Assembly (NCBI GenBank): GCA_014729935.1
Contig: WJJB01000146.1
Coordinates: 1 to 8,351, forward strand
Length of the DNA stretch: 8,351 nucleotides
Origin: Candidatus Bathyarchaeota archaeon
GTDB lineage: Archaea > Asgardarchaeota > Lokiarchaeia > Sigyniarchaeales > Sigyniarchaeaceae
Direction of reading: 5' to 3'
The translations under genes were made by a program, and so were the position numbers. Each line of letters begins with the position of its first letter. Within the stretch, counting starts at the first letter, position 1. Of this stretch, positions 5,559-8,351 are shown piece by piece. The notes beneath the pieces were generated by a model that was not told the DNA's origin, searched no databases, and saw nothing but the letters and a program-made list of their open reading frames with translations.

Positions 5559-6903
5559 AACAGCAAGGAAAAAACTATCTTGGAGATCACATGATACCAT
5601 GACCCCATCATCATTTGAAATCATCGAAGCGGGAGAATCAGACGGCCGGGCATTCATGAATAGTGAGGACATGAATAACCTCGGGTTGGACGAGCTGGAC
5701 GTGATCGTGTTCGTGAGTGAATATGATGACTGGGGGGCAGCACAAGTGATCGCGCGTGATGATTGCACGCCAGGATTCTTGATGGTCGATAGCATGACCC
5801 TTGACAGTGCCAACATGGCCACAGGGGATATAGTGAACGTGAAAAAAAGCGTCCCGAAAGGGGGAATCGTGGAGGTCCAAATCGGGGTTGAACCCATGGG
5901 ACGGCAACCAACCGAGGATGCGGTCATGTGGGTGGCAGATCATGCCTCCGACATGACATCGCTCCTGAAAAATCGACCCATCTTCAGGAATCTCGAGATC
6001 AATTGGAGGGATGCCGATATTGGTCACCTGAAACTGAAGATCATTCAAACCACCCCGCCGATAGATGCAGGGGAGACTGCCATTATCGATCCCACCGGTC
6101 ACGAGATCGTCTACGAAATCATTCCCGCAGTTGACATGAGCTTCAACGCAATCTTGTGCATCGACGTTTCGGGGTCCATGCTCAAGGAGGATCTATTGGT
6201 CCGTGATGTTGATGGTGCCATCGAGGGTTTGCGCAGGGGATTCCAAGAAACCAGGGAATTCCAACGCTTTCTTGACTTATTCAGGGAGGGAGACAAGGTG
6301 TCTCGCATCGCAAGTGCAACTCTTGCTACATTGCTTTATTTATCCTTGAAGATTGGCCGTGGTTGGGGTGAGAACGTGCAGTTGATCACCTTTGGAGATG
6401 ACGTGGGGGTTTTGGAAGTCGAAAATAAGAAAGGACGCCTGTCCCCCGTGATAGAATGCACTGGCGAGATGCGAGAGTTGAATTTGAACACGGTTGCGCA
6501 ATATGTCGTTGACAGGGCGAAAAATGCCACGGGATTAACCGCCATGAGCGTTGCACTTCAGGTTGCAGCAAAACAAATTCCGTTATTTCCCAAGAACGAA
6601 CGGACGGGAAAGCAGAACCCAACCATGGTGGTTATCCTTAGCGATGGTAACCCAAACAAGGGAGACGAGTTAAAGAACATTCCGGTCAATCCCATACCGG
6701 TGCTCAAGCAACACTTGATGAAGAGCAACGTCGTCGTGTATACCATTGGCATTGGCGAGGCAGATGATGTCCTCATGAGTCGCTTGGCAGAATTAGGGCG
6801 GGGAGAATATTTCCGTGCTACCAGCTTTCAAGATTTGTGGAGGTTCTACGACATCCTAGCTCAAAAATTCTCCATTGCCGCGAAAGTATCACCTGATTCT
6901 TGA
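5539..6903 (+). CDS. Cdc48-type N-domain plus von Willebrand factor A (VWA) domain protein
   Basis: The 454-aa product has two parts. Residues about 24-195 resemble the substrate/adaptor-binding N-domain of Cdc48/p97/VAT: a double-psi barrel half (FEIIEAGESDGRAFM then GLDELDVIVF and MVDSMTLDSANMATGDIVNVKKS) and a second half ending in a TTPPIDAGETAIIDPTGHEI strand like the TTP...T pattern of the family. This call is by eye and moderate. Residues about 202-445 are a VWA domain with complete MIDAS metal site: D209-x-S211-x-S213 in DVSGSM, T331/T334 in ATGLTAM, and D369 in LSDG. No AAA ATPase, signal peptide or membrane segment is present, so it is probably a cytosolic adaptor or scaffold. Start 5539 has a good SD (GAGG, 6-base spacing); M21 (5599) sits only a few residues before the domain and is a fair alternative. 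The ceramidase-like gene follows after 43 bp on the same strand. The exact biological role is unknown. Confidence 0.85.
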   Translation: MRDSIYSTARKKLSWRSHDTMTPSSFEIIEAGESDGRAFMNSEDMNNLGLDELDVIVFVSEYDDWGAAQVIARDDCTPGFLMVDSMTLDSANMATGDIVNVKKSVPKGGIVEVQIGVEPMGRQPTEDAVMWVADHASDMTSLLKNRPIFRNLEINWRDADIGHLKLKIIQTTPPIDAGETAIIDPTGHEIVYEIIPAVDMSFNAILCIDVSGSMLKEDLLVRDVDGAIEGLRRGFQETREFQRFLDLFREGDKVSRIASATLATLLYLSLKIGRGWGENVQLITFGDDVGVLEVENKKGRLSPVIECTGEMRELNLNTVAQYVVDRAKNATGLTAMSVALQVAAKQIPLFPKNERTGKQNPTMVVILSDGNPNKGDELKNIPVNPIPVLKQHLMKSNVVVYTIGIGEADDVLMSRLAELGRGEYFRATSFQDLWRFYDILAQKFSIAAKVSPDS

Positions 6904-6946
6904 AAAACAGGTACCTATTTAGAGGCCGCGGTCCAAGTAATGTATC

Positions 6947-8351
6947 ATGCGAGCCGGATTCTCCAAGGTAGTCATCACTCCACCATTGGGGCAAGTCCCC
7001 TTCGCGGGATACACGGGCAGGCAGTCATTTCCAAGGGGCGTTCTAACCGATGAAAAAGGTAATAGACACGAGCTTCACGCGCGTGCCTTGGTTTTAATGC
7101 AGGGAGATGAAATGGATCCCGAAAATGCCATTTCTCTCGTGAGCACGGATCTCTTCATGTTGCGGTATTATTGGACCCAAGAAGTTCGTGATTTTGCAAG
7201 CAAGTTAACGGGTATCCCTCCTGAGAATATTTGCATCCATGCGTCACATTCCCATCAAGGACCCGACTCGCTTGGCATCTACTACCCGGGGCACGATTTT
7301 GATGGAAACTATCTCGATGTCGAATGGCTCTCGTTTTTAAAGCGTCAAATAGCGGGGGCTATTTACGGGGCATGTAGGAACACGTTCAAGTGCAAGATCG
7401 GGTGTGGTGAGGGATTCCTGGAAGGATGGACGGTGAACAGGCGGGATATCTCCCTGTACACAAATCCCCCAAAGAATCCAAGAACCATCGATCCACAGGT
7501 ACCAGTCATCCGCATTGATGATGTCAAGGGGAATGCTCGTATCATGATCACGGGATACGCGACGCACCCAACCTTCACGTCTACATTCGAGCAGTGGAAC
7601 AGCGAGCACATCGGCTTCTTGGAATGTAAGGTGAAGAGCATCCTCGGGCCTCGCGTTGAACTGATGTATTTTTGCGGGCAGGCGGGAGATATCATCCCTT
7701 TCCAACCAGTGGGTGATGAAAGATTGCAATTAGTGCTAAATCCGGGCTCGCGCAAGATGAAGGACTATCAAGTCGCCGTGAATGTAGCTAGCAGCCAGCG
7801 TGGATCAACTGGTGTTGTTTTGCAAGATGTTAGCAAGCTAGCCGAAGCAATTGATTCAAGCAAGGAGGAGCTGGTTAACGTTTTGGAGATTGACACGGAA
7901 TGCAATTGCAGCAGCACCAACGATAGTCTGGAGATACAGTGCCTTGATTCTCCCCGTGCAGCATTCAAGGCAATCGACAAGTTCATCAATTACAAGCGAT
8001 CCATGAAAACGGTCCAGGAATTCATCAACTCTTTCACCGAGGTTATCATTCCAGTGTTCCAGGATATTAACACATCATCCGCGTTACCTGTATCGATGGA
8101 AACCGAGTCTTGGAAAGTGGTGATGGACGATCCAGATATGCTAGACGCGTACCGACCGCTAATTAACAAGGGTGAAGTGAACTTTCACGCGGATGGTTCC
8201 GGGGAAAAAAAAAGCGAGGTGCAAGCCATTCACATCGGTAAAACATATATAGCCCTCGTACCATCTGAACCGATAAATGAGATCGGTTTGAAAGTGAAAA
8301 AAATCATCAAGGATGCCGCCAGTGACTTGGAGCGTGTCTTCCTGTTTCAAA
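6947..8351 (+). CDS. Neutral/alkaline ceramidase-family protein (3' end outside window)
   Basis: The frame starts at ATG 6947 (a stop at 6938 leaves no earlier ATG) and stays open to the edge: 468 codons. The family fold is recognisable from the N-terminus: AGFSKVVITPPLG, GVLTDEKGNRHELHARALVL, VSTDLFM, then ICIHASHSHQGPDSLG with H101/H103, ITGYATHPTF with H207, FCGQAGDIIP at 242-251, and VPSEPINEIG with E441. In known neutral ceramidases the zinc ligands come from the equivalent His, His and Glu (the Tyr ligand would lie beyond the edge), so a metal site is plausible. The nucleophilic Ser of true ceramidases sits in a GDVSP-like motif; here it reads GDIIP, as in uncharacterised family members, so N-acylsphingosine hydrolysis should not be assumed. 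There is no signal peptide, unlike secreted ceramidases, implying a cytosolic enzyme. No close SD is visible. It may be co-transcribed with the VWA gene. Confidence 0.8.
   Translation, partial: MRAGFSKVVITPPLGQVPFAGYTGRQSFPRGVLTDEKGNRHELHARALVLMQGDEMDPENAISLVSTDLFMLRYYWTQEVRDFASKLTGIPPENICIHASHSHQGPDSLGIYYPGHDFDGNYLDVEWLSFLKRQIAGAIYGACRNTFKCKIGCGEGFLEGWTVNRRDISLYTNPPKNPRTIDPQVPVIRIDDVKGNARIMITGYATHPTFTSTFEQWNSEHIGFLECKVKSILGPRVELMYFCGQAGDIIPFQPVGDERLQLVLNPGSRKMKDYQVAVNVASSQRGSTGVVLQDVSKLAEAIDSSKEELVNVLEIDTECNCSSTNDSLEIQCLDSPRAAFKAIDKFINYKRSMKTVQEFINSFTEVIIPVFQDINTSSALPVSMETESWKVVMDDPDMLDAYRPLINKGEVNFHADGSGEKKSEVQAIHIGKTYIALVPSEPINEIGLKVKKIIKDAASDLERVFLFQ

Noticed and set aside
5638..6102. 154-codon open frame on the - strand
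   Set aside because: Antisense to the N-domain of the VWA gene; His/Pro-rich translation with no family features.
7337..7755. Two overlapping 130-codon open frames on the - strand
   Set aside because: They are antisense to the ceramidase-family gene, whose conserved motifs run through this stretch; no recognisable protein in either.

Overview
The window looks archaeal. It carries an archaeal-type tRNA-splicing endonuclease, a protein with a Cdc48/VAT-like N-domain, AT-rich TATA-like elements upstream of genes, and Shine-Dalgarno sequences that match GGAGGTGA. The eukaryote-like flavour (Cdc48-N plus VWA, a neutral-ceramidase-like protein, a Pro/Gly-rich protein tail) would suit an Asgard-type archaeon. 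That placement is an inference and the sequence does not settle it.

Layout. (1) Bases 1-269, + strand: the last 88 codons of a protein with a long Pro/Gly/Ala/Ser-rich linker and a short charged C-terminal helix, followed by a T6 tract. (2) Bases 369-4482, all - strand: a compact molybdenum/tungsten cofactor (molybdopterin) cluster, read in the order moeA, moaC-moaB fusion, moaA-moaD fusion, moaE. The last three genes overlap by 4 bp and 1 bp. Together the four ORFs encode six activities: GTP cyclisation (MoaA), cPMP synthase (MoaC), both subunits of molybdopterin (MPT) synthase (MoaD and MoaE), MPT adenylation (MoaB) and metal insertion (MoeA). No E1-like MoeB and no MobA are in the window. 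(3) Bases 4483-4876: a gene-free 394-bp stretch with a TATA/SD set for moeA, an 8-bp direct repeat, a perfect 12-bp palindrome and a small hairpin. (4) Bases 4877-5494, - strand: tRNA-intron endonuclease, divergent from the next gene across 44 bp. (5) Bases 5539-6903, + strand: a 454-aa protein with an apparent Cdc48-type N-domain joined to a VWA domain with a full MIDAS motif. (6) Bases 6947 to the right edge, + strand: an open-ended neutral/alkaline-ceramidase-family protein without a signal peptide.

Most worth a second look: the Cdc48-N/VWA protein; the two Moco fusions, each with a well-formed internal SD-ATG at the domain junction, which could let one ORF give both fused and free proteins; the ceramidase relative whose usual nucleophile position is not serine; and the Pro-rich tail at the left edge. 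The Moco operon is biochemically ordinary apart from its fusions. I see no CRISPR array, tRNA, rRNA or insertion sequence.
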